Origin: Boswellia sacra
Taxonomy: Eukaryota > Streptophyta > Magnoliopsida > Sapindales > Burseraceae
Assembly: GCA_013180625.2 (NCBI GenBank)
Contig: SNVD02006059.1
Span: forward strand, 1-64,000
Direction of reading: 5' to 3'
DNA: 64,000 nucleotides
The notes beneath the pieces were generated by a model. It was not told the origin of the DNA, made no database searches, and worked only from the letters and a program-made list of their open reading frames with translations. Below, in pieces: positions 20,999-38,648 of the stretch (its first letter is position 1; each line of letters starts with the position of its first letter). The translations under genes and the position numbers were made by a program.

Positions 20999-23900
20999 GA
21001 AACGTGGTCACTGTTTGATTAGAATGAAAATAATATTGTTGGTGATGAGTTATAATCTCTGAATTGGGTGCTTAATATATTGTCTGCAACTTTGTAATTG
21101 GTAATTAATGTGATGATGACTAAACCCATTAATGATTAATCATTTTACGTTTCCAGTGAAAAGAGGTGTGGTGGTAGGTTCTCTTATTCTTGCTTTTGCT
21201 TTTCTTTTGCTTCTGTCTCCGTATATTCTATAGGTATTACTGGACTTATAACATTTATACAATATAACGTTATAGCTTACATGGTAAAAATTCATCGGAG
21301 AAGGAAAAAATAAAAATGAATGAGAAAAATTACATCTCCAATAAGATTTGCCACTTAATCTACCATGTCATATTGTATAAATATTATAAGTATAGCATTA
21401 TTGATATTCTATTGATGGGTTTCATCATCTCATCGGGCTATCTATTGCCTAGCTTTTCTGACTATGTTCTTGGCCTTTCGTAGTCAAATTAAAGATTGTC
21501 CATTGATGAGAATTGAGTTGTTTTAACACCACTAACTGGGTTTCATTCTCTGGAAAGATGCAGGCTATGATTAAAGTTAACAACTGTGCATGACTATCTC
21601 CATTACTTGTATTGATGAAGCTTGCATATATATCTTGCTACCATTCATGTTTACGGTTACTTTTAACGGTCAACACGCCCACCACGTGCGACGTCAAGAT
21701 GATATCATATTTGCTTTATAATTATATTTTGATTCTCATCTATATCTAATTCATCGTTATTCGAAAGCGGAATGTAAACGGTGCATAATATATATCTTAA
21801 CCCTATAGTTGCTTTTCTCCCTTGATTCGCTGATGAGTCCTTGTTTTTCCATCTGCCCGCTCAAGGCAAAGAATGGTAGAAGGTGAAAAGAACAACCCCT
21901 TTTTATTTCTAATAATACCATAATATGAGCACAAACATAATTAATTATCGAACACACATAAAAGTCCCAAAAATCCATTGAAAGAACTCGACTTACACAA
22001 CTCCAAACCTACTCGACAAATCCTTAACTACTCTGGGCTGAGGGTAAAAATGAAAGTGAGAGAGGGACAAGTGAGTAAATGAGAAGCTACATAGTACTCG
22101 CACCAATTATCTTTGTGAAATATGAAACACACCAATTATCAAAAATGAAGTACAATGCACGCATGCTGATGCACTATCCATCGGGTTCTGCCGACACCCC
22201 TTGCGATATTGCATTCAGGGCCTCTAATTATAATTGTAATTATAATTATAATTATGGTTGATAACCTCATAATCAAAACTTAATTAAGTTTACAATAATA
22301 TTACACTTAAAAATTTTAAGTCTATAAATAAAATTGATGTTGTATAAAATAAATAAAAATATTAATATAAGTTGTTGATATAATAAATACTCAAGAGTCA
22401 TATAATATTAAATTAGTGATACCACATCAATTATATATACAAGCTTTATAAATATAGTATTACTCTTAATTTTATATTAGATGTTGATCCCCTCCAATTA
22501 CTCTCTCAGAGGTTCATTACATGTAACAAGAAGACACCTTGCAGAACAAGACAAGTGATCATCCGCTTACATGTTAATGTTGAAAGGAAATTATGCAATT
22601 CAAACAGGTTAATGTTGATCGTTCAATCAATCTAACTTCTCCAGGAAGATAAAATTTTTGCTTTCTTATCGTGAATAAAAAGATCTCATTGCATGAAACA
22701 TTCAAATTTGAATGTATAATACTGTAGTGGTAATATTCAAAATCTAATTGGTAAAGATTTATGGAGAGTAGAACACAAAAATAACGACAAATTGTAAATA
22801 ACTTGGAAATCTTACAAATCAACCATAAAACTGATATGTAACATTAGTAAATAGACTAAAAATAGCACCCGGTCCACCCCAAGCACAGGCAGCCTAAAAT
22901 CAGTAAGACAAAGTTCATGAATAGGATAAGGTTAGATATTTTGGATGAGATTGTAGAACAATAATTGAAGTTAAGAGACTTGAGATAAGCTTATATGACA
23001 AGTATTGAAGATAAATGAAAAAAGAGAAAAATAAAAAAAGAGAAACAAGTTTTGAGGCGATAAAATCATAGGAGAGTTTGAGAGCTCTTATGATGGGCTC
23101 CCATCTTTCTTCATCTGGGGTTTTTCTTCCTCATATGTTGTGATCTTATTGCATATTTGGTACTTGTATTATATAGTATAATATAATATTACATTATATT
23201 GAATAAAACTAAAAATAGTATTATACAAAAACTACATTATGTTTAATACAATATTGCATTATATTAATTTAACACAAAAAAAGTAAAATAATTTATATGA
23301 AATAAATAACAATAAAAACATATTTTATATAAAACATATTATTAAGACCAGGACAATGGGCCGGAGGGGTCAAGACCCCATCTAAAAGGTGAGTGGTATC
23401 AGAACTCAAGTCTAAGGGTACGATGCAGGCAAGGCCAGGAATCGAATTGGGGGCGATTTGCTCCCAGGATTAGCGGTGTTAGGGTCGGGTTCAAGGTGTG
23501 AGCCAGATCAAGTCCCAGAATCGAGTGCGAAAACAAGTCAAGTCCCACAACCAGGCATGAGCAAGGTCGTATTACAGTTCCAAGGGCTAGTACGGTCGTG
23601 ACTTGGATTGGATGAGTGGTGTCGAGTCCCGAGAATTAATTAATATGATTTATTATTATTATTTTACTAGTGTTATACAATATAAACTTAATACCACCTA
23701 AATATAATGCATAATTTAATATAAGTACGTACATTAGTTAATACAAAGTTATCAAACACGTATATTATATTAATTAATATAATGTAACAAAAGTAGTACT
23801 ACACAGTACGACTAATTAAATATAACCTTATTTTACACACTACCCTGCCATGCCCACGAACAACAAGAAGGATCACTTCATGGGGCTAATATTTAGCCCT

Positions 23901-25839
23901 CGCAGCAGGTCGTGTTAGAGCGATTTTGTGTCATTTCGTATTAGTGTCATGTTAAATTATGTTAATCTAAATCCGACTCATTAACTTATTGGGTCTAAAT
24001 CTAAAAACCCAAACCCGACTATTAACTTAATGTGTTATCCGAATCTAACTCATTTAACCTGTTTTTTATTTTCAAGTTAGACAACAATAAGTGTAACATT
24101 ATTTATATAAATTCTAAACATATAATACAACCACTAGTTTATAAATTTAAAATCTAACAAATAGTTTGAGATTTACTGAAATATCCAAATTTAATATAAT
24201 ACGAAAAGATAAACAAAATTTTTGTATCCAACATCATTTAAAGATCCATCTAAAGCATATTTAAGATAAATAATTAATAATGTCTAATTATTAAATGATT
24301 TCTGAAAATAAAATATGACATTTTATAAGTTTCTTCTTTGTACCCATTAAAATATCATACTCATAAACACCTAAGAAAAAGATGACATAATTATATTATG
24401 ATAATTTTAATTAAGATAAACGTAATTATAAATTAATATTTGTTACATTTTTTTAATGTATCATAAATAAATTTACTATATTATCCTTAATATTAACGGA
24501 TGAAACAATTTTTAATAAGATAAACTCAAACACGATTCAATATCAAACAAGTTTTACTGTTTTAACTTATTAACAACCTGATTCGATAATATTAGATCCA
24601 AAACACCTTCTTATCGAATGGCTTTGTGTCGTGTTAACAGATCGAATAGAATTTTTCAGGCCTAGGCAATATCATGACACTTGAATAAATGAACCTAGTA
24701 TCATGTTAAAGCAATATTTTTACCTGCCTAATTAGCATATTGACTTATTAGAAATTGGCCAAAGAATAGTAAGGTAAGTGATAGCTCATAAATCACCAAA
24801 TTAACAAGATATCCGGTTGTGCCAGACATTTTCATACGGTAGTTTCATGCATATGGGGGTCGGGAAAATGTTAGTAAGAGTGATTTTAATCACAAATCTT
24901 TCATTGACTCAAATAAGTACTATGTAAAAGCTGCTCATAATAGCCGAATTAAAAAGGCCCCATCCCAAAGTGATCATGTCCGCAAGAAATAACTAAATAA
25001 ACGGAATACATATGGATTGCAACCATTCTAAATATGTAAGGTGAAATCTCCCTGTTCAAGAAAGAATGTCAATTTCTTAACTAATAATCTGCCTTCAGAA
25101 GATGGATATGAATCATTTGTCTATCAAGATGGTATTTTCAAAGAAAGTATTATATCTTCTTCCTGCAGCAAGAAACAGAAGAAGCTATTCAATATTTTGA
25201 CATTATTTGTTATGATTCGCTTAAAAAGACAGCATTATGCATTAATGAAAGTAGATGTAGAACTAAGAGGTAGAATAGGGTAAATGTTTCAGCAAGAAAT
25301 TCCTTTATTTATTTATTTTTTTCAGAAGTGATATCCCCACAACAAACAAACCCCAAAACCCAACCCCACCCCCCCGCGTTGTATCAAGCCGTGAAAGTCA
25401 GAAACCTAGGCATACGACAACTTCCAGGCAACCGTCAGTTTCTAATATAACCACCTATCGACTATCCATTTTATAAACCTACTCCTATTCTATTAAATTG
25501 CATTTTGAAAGTGAAAAGGAAGGAGGACCAAATGCCAACAATGACATATCTCAAGTGAGTTGTAAGTAAGGCCTACGATAAATAATACAACAAAATTTGA
25601 GGCAAATAGGACACCAGCAAAATATATGTCAGAGCCCCAACCCAAATTTTAACAACCGATTAGCAAACAAGTTACAGGACAGATGATTGGATAAGCAAAC
25701 TAATCTGGAATTCTATAATTAGATTAGCATTCTTGCATCTAGATGCCATCAATTTAATTCAAAAATATTTTATAGCAACTTTGGGATCCAACATGTCTGT
25801 AATTTAGAAAACAAACCTCATACTCCAGCAACAAATAAA
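20999..25839. other. Gene-poor, AT-rich spacer of about 4.8 kb
   Basis: No gene recognised. It contains an (ATAATT)n-like tract at 22226-22258, a G+C-richer repeat-like block at 23343-23640, and a block (about 23900-24680) with repeated AACCCGAC, TTAACCTG and GTGTCATGTTA-type words, like degenerate dispersed plant repeats. Short ORFs here (for example 25041-25283) have no recognisable features. Confidence 0.6.
23343..23640. repeat. G+C-rich repeat-like block, possible retroelement fragment
   Basis: Against AT-rich surroundings this block has repeated AAGTCCCA.AA and CAAGGTC-type words. TGGTATCAGAACTC at about 23394 looks like a copia/gypsy initiator-tRNA primer site. No LTR pair or coding sequence was found, so the assignment is weak. 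Confidence 0.3.
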
Positions 25840-27384
25840 TTATGAATTTTTCCTGGCTTCTGCTTCACGATTTCTCCAAGGATTGAGAGCTTCTTTAATT
25901 GCCTGAGCTTCTGGGGAAGCTTCCCAAGCCCGCTTCTCTGACTCTAGAACAGTTACTTTATCATCTGCAAAATATGGAACAACACATGAGACAAAGTTCA
26001 AATAAGAATTCATCAATAAACAGGGAAGATTCCAAAGATATGAAGAAGAGGCACAAAAATGATGTTAGACGCATTAATGAGCATTTGATGACATTAATGA
26101 TTATAAAGATGATAATGATAGGCCATGAGGGCCGAAATCTGTTGAATGGATAGCTCATCAAATCATCTCTTGTTTGAAAAACAAAGTCGATTTCAGACTG
26201 AAAATGAAGATACCCAATAAATAGATTTATGGTAAAGAGTAGTAGTTGCTGACCTATTGGTCCAACTTAAAGATTTCAGACTGAAAAACAAAGATTTTTG
26301 GTCCAACTCAAAAATATTTTGCATTGAGCTCGTCTTAACATACTAAGCTCTCATTAGTTCAGTGCATTAAGAATTGAAACAATTAAAATAAAGACAACCA
26401 TCTTATTAAACTTGATGTATCATCCTCTTCCAAAAGTTAAAAGGAACAATTAAGACTTCCATTTCTTCCGCCAAAATCCAAACCCAGAATTCCTCAATGT
26501 AAACAAAGACCTGGCTTTTACAGAAACAATAACACACAAATTTGACATTAAATTAAAATTCTGTTGAGCATAGGATGCACAGGTATACGTTTTTATAACT
26601 AAATTAGACACACAAAGTAAGCTCAAGGAAAATTCCAACAAAAAAAAAAAAATGAAGATACCCAATGAATACACCTGTATCATGAACACCAAGTTAGACA
26701 TATGCTTATTTTGAGAGACACACACTTTTTCTAAGAGACGGTTAGCACACCAGAAAAAATAAATGAAATATAAGAATTTGTCACGATAAACAAAAATATA
26801 ATTTCAAAGTTGCCTTCCATTTCTTGGCGGCCAAAGAAATAGAGCTAAAAAGTTCATGGCACTTCCTGCCTCTCCACGAAGAAAGACATATATAGCCAAT
26901 AATTCTCCAAACCATTACATTCTCAAAGACATCCAAACAGTGCTAAATTGCAGAACTCTTACCAGTCATTAATCTCCTAAGTATACGAAATTGTGGGTAA
27001 AAAATTGAAATTGCAGGACTCTCACCATTCATTAATATTCATATATTAACCTACTACTTTTCTTCCTCGGCTTTGAAAGCAAGAAATTGAACTAATAGAT
27101 AGGTAAAAATAAAATCCATTTGTGCAATTACAATTACTTGCAATGCAGTATTGCCACAAACAGCCGCAAAAATCATTGCAAACTGAAATATTTTAGGTCA
27201 AATTAAATCAACCACGTTCATAAATAAAGAAAGAAAAGAAAAGGGTATGGTTGAAATCAAAGAAAAGACGAAAATAAAGGATGGTTCTCACACAGAAGCC
27301 GGTTTTGATCATGAAAAACTCCATGGAACCTCCAATCAGGGCTGACCCAAAAGCAATCTTCAAGTACCAATCTAGAAACTTCAT
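25840..27384 (-). CDS. Small membrane-anchored conserved protein (71 aa, 2 exons)
   Basis: Exon 1 is 27384-27294 and exon 2 is 25964-25840, separated by a 1329-bp GT..AG intron (TTCT|GTGTGAG, TTTTGCAG|ATGATAAAG). The join gives MKFLDWYLKIAFGSALIGGS, then a short hydrophobic stretch, FMIKTGFYDKVTVLESEKRA, and a hydrophilic tail ending NPWRNREAEARKNS. It has one N-terminal membrane segment (about residues 8-27) and a charged helical C-terminus. The sequence matches from memory a short, highly conserved plant protein of unknown function; a mitochondrial inner-membrane location is plausible but not shown. The first exon alone is easily missed because the ORF runs on into the intron. It is divergent from the RING-CH gene, with 1.28 kb between start codons. 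Confidence 0.82.
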
Positions 27385-27581
27385 TTTTACTGTAAAATTA
27401 ACATTCACAAATTAAATAAAAAAAAGTTATGATGATGAGAAAGTTAGAGCAAGTAACAAGTTTTGATAGAATTAGACTTACACTGACGAGGAATGGAGGC
27501 GAGCGACAAAAAGAGTTTCGGTTTCGGTTTAACTCTGGGTTAGATACGAGGAAGATGGTTAATGCTTGCTTTCCAAGGAAG

Positions 27582-27595
27582 AAACGGCGTCGTTT
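27582..27595. promoter_or_regulatory. AAACGACGCCGTTT-type promoter palindrome
   Basis: The plus strand AAACGGCGTCGTTT is the complement of AAACGACGCCGTTT, a word enriched near transcription starts of plant genes. It lies about 200 bp upstream of the 71-aa gene ATG. Confidence 0.5.
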
Positions 27596-27623
27596 AGTGA
27601 TATTGAATTTCTGGAACTGCTGG

Positions 27624-27624
<1 letters not shown>

Positions 27625-27665
<41 letters not shown>
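27625..27665. repeat. (ATT)n microsatellite
   Basis: About 13 uninterrupted ATT units lie in the divergent promoter interval. They create spurious Leu/Tyr-run ORFs in two frames. Confidence 0.95.
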
Positions 27666-28668
27666 GTTGTACAATTCAGACTACTTGTGATCGCGTCGTA
27701 TGTGTATATATGAACATGCGCAGTCCTTGGAATTTTATTCACTTCCCACGTCCATACAAGTTTAATATTATATTAAAATTCAAAATATTACTATTTAAAA
27801 GACAAAATATTTTTATCATAAAAATTAATAATTTAAATCCGCCTTACCCTTACGTCATTTGATATATAAAATTTCATAATATTCTCCGTTCAGGTAGTCA
27901 AGGTCCATAGAAAAAAGAAAATGTTAGTAGTCATCCATCAAATTATTATGACGTTAGAATTTATAGCAATAGAAAATAGGTGAAAGGCAGGCATCTTAGC
28001 AAGTGGACTTGTGCTTTGTCTCCCAACGTAAATTGAAAATATTTGTTGCTATTCAACCTCTTGTTTACCTGTAGATTGGACCTACGTGTAAACACAAATT
28101 GACCCATTTTCTAATTCTTTAATTGAAGTAGAAAATGCTACCACTCGCAAGTTACAAGTCTCAGTGCACTTGATAACTTTTAACATCATCGACTATAATA
28201 TACCAAGAAGTGGGGATGGCGTGGAAAGGAAGCGAATAGTGGAAGTTGAAAGCATGAAGAAATTCTATGGAATCGTGTAAAATAAGAAAAGTTGCGGCAA
28301 GCAGACGATAATGCCATTTTCGTCTTCCAAATGAACACCACCGTCCCGCTCTGTGGCCCCTGTGCTCGTGTCTGCACCCTCCTGTTTGGCATCTCCTCTT
28401 TTTATCTTCTTTATTCTTATTATTTATTTAATGTTTTATTGTTATTATCATGTAAAGACAATGCTCTCAACTGTTAAAAAAAAAAAAAGTGTTTTATTAC
28501 ACAAATTTACCAACGCAACATTACATAACTCCAACGGGAACAAGTACGGTCTTTTTACTAACTTTCTTGGAAGTTGGATTTCTTCTCCTTCTCTTTCTTC
28601 CCTTTCACTTTATGATTCTACTTTTTCATTTCTGTCCTCCAAGACCTTGACTGACCCTGAACAGTATA

Positions 28669-32805
<4,137 letters not shown>

Positions 32806-33478
32806 CTAAATACCAGAAAAGAAACAATGTCCAGCCTTTTTAGGCTGTTTATTTTCCTATGAATTAGTAATTTATATGGCAAAACCGATTCACGAAAGAG
32901 GAAACGTACTATAGTCTTTTTAGTAAACTTGGAATATTACAAATGTAGAGAAATGATTTCCTGGCCCCTAGCATCAATATGTAGATATGTTCATTCAATA
33001 CCAATTTGTCAGCCGTTTCACTGTTTGGTTTTGTGAAGTCTTGATGCATGGCCAAGGTTCTCTTCGATGTGTAAACAACAATATCTTCCCTATACTATTG
33101 AAAATTGTGGTAATCCCCCAATTAAGAGGAAATTATTTACCAAACTATTGCGAGACTCTAATAGCTAATAAAAGTTTCATTAAGAATTTAGATATCAACT
33201 GAACGAGCCAAATGAATAACGATCAATCTGGTGTCATGTGCTACGTTAATAAAGTGAAAAGCAGGGGGTAATGGAGGTTATCTGCTCAAACAAAGAAATA
33301 TAATATCACCAAAAATAATTAAAATAAATAAATAGATAAAGAGACAAAAAGCCATATACATTCTAAGCATTCTAGTGAAGGAACTCGAGCAAAGTCAGTG
33401 ATACGTACAGATAGCGACACACCTAAAACAAATATCATACAATATACAAAACGGGAAGTTGGGAGGTTGATGTTGCTC
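32806..33478. other. Convergent 3' intergenic interval
   Basis: This AT-rich stretch between the RING-CH stop and the BRCT gene stop should hold both 3' UTRs. No other gene seen. Confidence 0.6.
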
Positions 33479-36400
33479 CTATTTAAGCTTTGTCACAGGA
33501 TGAAACTTATTGCCATCTTTTTTCACCCATATCGTAGACCTTGTTCTCTTGACATTATCCACAAAAAGCCGATGCCTGTCATTTATAAAATAAAAAATTT
33601 AAAAAAAAAAAGTGTTATGAAAGGAACTAAATCCAAACCATTCATCATCTAAAACACAATTGAATATTGGTCATTGATATATGCTACAATGAATAAACAC
33701 CCATTTAGGATAGCCACTAGAAAAACTTCAGATGAAGCATGAAGTTCAATAGTTCAAAAGCAAGTTAACTGTAAGATAGAGAATTTCAAAATCATTTTAA
33801 TTAGAGAACTATAAGAACTCTCAATGGAATGAAAGGTCATCGTGATTCATGGACAGGTTTATGACAAAATTCTCCTCCCATTGATACTTTTTGGATGAAA
33901 AACTGAAAATGATCCCATTTTACTTGACATAAAAGTAGCACAGTTAAAATACCTTTCATACTCTAGCTTCTGTGTAACTATTCCATTAAGTAGCAGCTCT
34001 GAACTATAAACTGCTAGGCCTGCATGAGATAGAAGGTGGTTGAAAACTCCCAAGGAAGCCAGATTACGATTATTGAGAGTGATATTTAAGTATAAATTTC
34101 TAACCTTTTTCAAGGAAAGGCTCACAGATCCCATAATCTTCTTCACAAGATAGAATCAACAGGTCATCTGTTACTTTATCATCTTTTAGAGCAGATCTGC
34201 CAATTCTCTCCACTGCCTGAAAAACCGTTTTGAGGCAAATATAAGCATCAAGAAACAAGAATAGCAGGTGGTTGGGAAATAGTTTGGAAAAAAAAAAAAG
34301 GCCTTAAAATTGAGAACAAAAACTAGCTTACTGGCTGTGACAATCGGACTTTTTTGGAAAAAAAAAAGCTGTGAAAACTGCATACCTTACCATGGACTGC
34401 CTTAACCAAATTGGAAATTGTTTCTTTACCAGGCTTTATATTTGGGGTAAATAAAACTCTTCGACCCTGCGGAAATATTACTATAGTGAACAAAATATTT
34501 AAAATAAATAAATAAATGGACAGAAGTAAATATTATAATCCATGCAACAGGATAACCAACATTAATAAAAATTTTACATGCAAGAGTGGATGCTTGCGTG
34601 CACGTGCCAAAGAAACTGGCATGCTAAAGCCAAATTCCTTTTCTTTTTTCATGTCCCGGAGCAGGTAAGCTTCTTCGTCAATGTGAACCTTAACTTGTCC
34701 AATGCTCTCAAGCCATAGATGCGTCACCACTGGTTTGCCAGAAGCGATTGCTTCTAGCATATTTCTTGTGCGCACAAATGTATCTGTTACGAAATGTGTT
34801 GCATCGGATATTGAAATTGCTACAGAAGCTCCTAGGCGGTCCAAAATCTGTCAGACAAGATATTAATTAAACTAGCTTTTATAACTAAAAGCAACTGGTA
34901 AATAACTAGTAAATACCTTTTTCTGGTGCTTAACTATATCTTCATCCAAATGCTGGCTAAATAAGACGCGTATGCTAGTCATATCTCTCCTCTTCCTCAA
35001 TTCTTTTAATGGAGAAATAGGTTCTCGCTGTGTGGCACTTAGGTTCCTGATTTCTCTTGTGAGACATGACCTAGATAGGTTCTTCTTGCATGATTGCTTC
35101 AGATATTCGTCACCCATACAAACAGGTGATACAACATTCACAGGTGTCATGCAGTTAGCTGGGGAACTATAAGCCGAATCAGATGATTTACATTTCACTC
35201 TTGGTGATTTTGTTTCCACATTTTTACTTCCATTGAGGTGCTCTTCAGCAGTTGACTTAGTCCTCTTCCTCTTTCTTGTGACTAGTTCCAACTCAGGTTC
35301 CTTCCCAGTAGCCTTTGAATGTTTCAGTGATGAAACCGTCGAGTGTTCACTTAATCTATCACCAGTCCTCCTCAATCTCTTGGATTGTCTTGTAGCAACT
35401 CCAATATCTGAAAGACATATACCCTTTCTGAATGAGGGTTGCCTTGAACGAACCCTATTCTTAGATTTGCCTCTCAAAGAACCCTCAGCAGAGACATTAG
35501 AATTGTTTTGTGGACCATCAACATCATTATTAGAAGTCCCCTCACCATAGAGTAAGGCTTCCATAGCCTCAGCAGCCATTTGAGTGTCAGGACCAATAAT
35601 TAACGCCTCTGGCATATCCATCTCACCAACAATGTCTTCAACTTGTCCTCCTGAGGAATCTGCATTAAACTGTTCATCCAACTCAGCAACAAGATTCCTT
35701 TTAAATTTCATCTCAGAATCTTGTGCCTTCTTTTCATTCATTTTCTTGTTATGGAACATCACTCTTGAATCAGATTGAACCATTATTTTATCATGGACGT
35801 CTAGCCGTTCTTCATCCCTGCACGCATCAATTTTTTTCTGTTTGAGCTTCTGGGGTTCAGTTAAAGATCTTAGTACTTGGCTTCGACAACCAAAGAATTC
35901 TTCTTTCTTTCTGCAGAAAATATCTCCCCCTCCTTCATCCTCACGGTTATCATCCCAGTCAAAAACTCCTGTTCGTCCAACTGTGCCTCTAACATTGGCT
36001 TTCTTGGCCAAACTTTGTGGCCCTCTTGTGGTTGAAACAGGTTTTGATTTCCCATTGGTACTATTTTCATGGTCAACTGCATGATCAAAGTCCTCAGAAA
36101 TATTCTTGTCGATAAACATTTCCACAAATTTAAGTGCATTGGCTTGTGACAACTCTCCAGGTTCCTGAGAGTCAATATAGCTCAACCCAGCAAACTCTGG
36201 ATCACAAACAGGGATCTGAAGCAAGTTTTCTCCTCCATCAGTGTTCTTACCATTAAGTCCTTCGTCTTCAGAAAGTGAATCCTCAATGAAGAGTTTTCTC
36301 ACCGTTGAAGAACCAATCCTACACTTGTTTCCATTCGTTAATCCCTTCTCTTTTCCATTGTCTTTCTCCAAATCACATACCTGATCATCTTCCTCCATGA

Positions 36401-38136
36401 CTGTTGGTTCTAAACAATTACTTCTAATGCCATCTTGGTCTGAAAACAGACCATTATTCAGGACAGAACAAGAATCAGTGTTCACTTCCCTCAAAGCTAT
36501 ACTGCGAGCTGCTAGACCAGAAGCACGCAAAGACGCTGAACGAATTGAAGTAAACCTTGGTATAGATCCTGACCAAACAAAGAGAATGATCCAGAGGAAA
36601 TGTCAGATCAATACAAAAGTTAAAAGCAAAGTAGTACTTCACAGGCAAATTTTGCATTAAATAGAATCAACTCCGATTAAGAACAAAGAAAAAAGGCAAA
36701 AAAAAGGAAAATAGCATACAAAAGCATGGTACTAAACAATATTTGATAGCCAACAAAAAGAATAATTAATTTGAAATTAAATTCAATTTTAAATAGTGTA
36801 TTAAGGAATATAGATTGACATCCATATAGATTTAGATTGACAAAACTCAATGATTGTGCATGCCGCTATTGCAGAACATATCGTACTTATTATTCATAAC
36901 AAAGTCTTCAACAAAATATTATTTCCAAAAAATCAAGCTCGGAAAGTCAGTTTGTACTAGCCCATAAGTTTTAACATTTTCAAAGCACTTAAAACACTGC
37001 AAAATCCAGGAAAAAAATGCACTTGGTTAATGTGTAATGAGAAGAAAAAAAAAACACATAAAATGTTTCATCACAAATAAACAATATTCTTATCAAATTG
37101 ACTAGTGACTAGCCTAATGAACCATTAATGCCAAATTCTATTGGACCCAATTCTCGCAAGGAATCCTTACAGAAATGGCAACTGAAAATGTGCATATTCA
37201 GAGAATATACCAGGTTTTGGTTCTGGAGTGCCTTGAACCACTGGAGTTGTAGGAATATGGTGTCCTGAATAACATGGATGAAATACCAACTTTAGTTATA
37301 TAGGTCAAAAATAAATTTATTACAAGCAAAACACAGGGGTAGCAATTGATATTTTTTTATGAATGCCCAAGATGTTTATGATGAACCAGTAAAAGAAGCC
37401 ACATGGCAACAAGGAAAGAATTGATATCCAATCCCAACGAGAGAGGAAAAAAAGGGGCTAAAAAGTCAATTGATTTCATATAGTAAACAATATATTCACA
37501 TTCCTTTTTCTCACATTAGGCAGGGAACCACAAAAGATAAGACAGACAACATAATCAAAGTACAATCAAGCTTGACCTCAAGAACCAGGTATTCATTAGA
37601 AGTAAAATAAATAAATAAATAAAATCCCAATATTGATCAGGAACAACTCACCTGAATCACAGTGTTCACCATTCAAAGCATCAGGTCCCTCTCTTAAACC
37701 TTCCTTAACTTCTTCAGAAGCAGAAGTACAATGCATCTTCTCTTTCACTAATGGCTGGCCACTACCTCTTCTGGCTGAACCATCATTAGGGATGTCCTCA
37801 CCATCACCCAATACTTCAGTTCTATGAGATGCTTCACTGTCTCCATCATCAGCAACTTCATCGTCAAACACATTCAACAACTTCGTGTCCGTATTCTCAA
37901 TGCCATCTAAACAATCCAATACTTGAGTTTCATCACCAAAATTCCATGCTTGAGTTTCACCATCACTATTGAATGCTTGTGGTTCATCACCAAAATCCAA
38001 TGCTTGAGTTTCATCACCAAAATTCAATGCCTGAGTTTCGCCAGCAAGACTGAGTACTTGAGTTTCATATGCATCCTCAACCATAGCAGTATCATCAAAC
38101 TGCAGCTCAGTAGCGTCCTCATCTTCAACTTGTTTA

Positions 38137-38183
<47 letters not shown>

Positions 38184-38604
38184 ACTCATAAATTATTTCT
38201 AATATAGAATTGGAAAAATATAATTATTTTAGATATTTCCAGTGCTAAAGTAACAAAAAATTAAAAATTAAAAAAAAAATCAAACTAAAGCAAACCTACA
38301 AATTAACTAAAAAACTACTGAGTTACCACCAAAATTTACACTTGATGTTAAAATGTCAATTTTTCCCTATTAATAGAAGCAAAACTTCTCCTTCAAAATT
38401 CACAAAAAGATTAATCTAAACAAATTAAAACTTGGAACAAACTAAAGGAAAAACAAAAAAAAGGAGAGGATTAGAATGATTACGAGGGGATTGAGATGGT
38501 GAAAGCTGGAAGTCAGAGGCCTGCTTTTGCGTAATGGAAAATTCAACATCAGGGTTTGTTTTGATTGGGCCGTTCTTAGTATCATCGTCACCAAGAGAGC
38601 CCAT
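33479..38604 (-). CDS. Tandem-BRCT DNA-damage-type protein with ETQ repeats, 9 exons, 979 aa
   Basis: The minus-strand exons are 38604-38484, 38137-37652, 37264-37211, 36568-34917, 34847-34578, 34466-34386, 34216-34105, 34019-33953 and 33575-33479. Phases agree throughout. Residues 65-118 are six 9-residue ETQ(A/V) repeats. A long hydrophilic middle follows, with basic clusters such as RKRKRTKS and TRQSKRLRRTG. The C-terminus is a BRCT pair: the first spans IRVLFSQHLDEDIV to VTHLWLESI, the second GRRVLFTPNIKPG to about TQKLEYERHRLFV. This resembles the Arabidopsis BRCT protein At3g21480 and, in layout, animal MDC1/PTIP-type mediators, whose BRCT pairs bind phosphopeptides at DNA breaks. No FHA domain is visible. 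The start ATG follows an in-frame TTG-led extension that I discarded. A nuclear damage-response role is inferred. Confidence 0.87.
37905..38066 (-). repeat. Six 27-bp coding repeats (ETQ motif) in the BRCT gene
   Basis: Repeats begin at residues 65, 74, 83, 92, 101 and 110, exactly 9 apart. Five read ETQ followed by V/A and L/W; one reads EPQAF. On the plus strand this appears as repeated GAGTTTCATCACCAAAATTC-like units. Confidence 0.92.
38139..38180. repeat. (TA)n microsatellite forming the 3' end of BRCT intron 1
   Basis: About 20 TA units abut the acceptor. On the gene strand the intron ends TATATATATAG directly before exon 2, replacing a normal polypyrimidine tract. Confidence 0.92.
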
Positions 38605-38648
38605 TCTCAGTTCATCTGAAGTCAAATTCAAGGAAAACAGGAGTTTTT

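Noticed and set aside
25041..25283. 80-aa plus-strand ORF
   Set aside because: No homology recognised, AT-rich codon use, no promoter or splice signals.
25899..26153. 84-aa plus-strand ORF
   Set aside because: Antisense to exon 2 and within the intron of the 71-aa gene; the minus-strand reading is the conserved one.
27429..27862. Plus-strand ORFs with Tyr/Leu runs
   Set aside because: Produced by the (ATT)n microsatellite; no homology, no splice context.
38605..38631. Longer BRCT start (MNLTSDELR extension)
   Set aside because: The codon at 38631 is TTG, not ATG; the first in-frame ATG is 38604, which gives MGSLGDDDTK.
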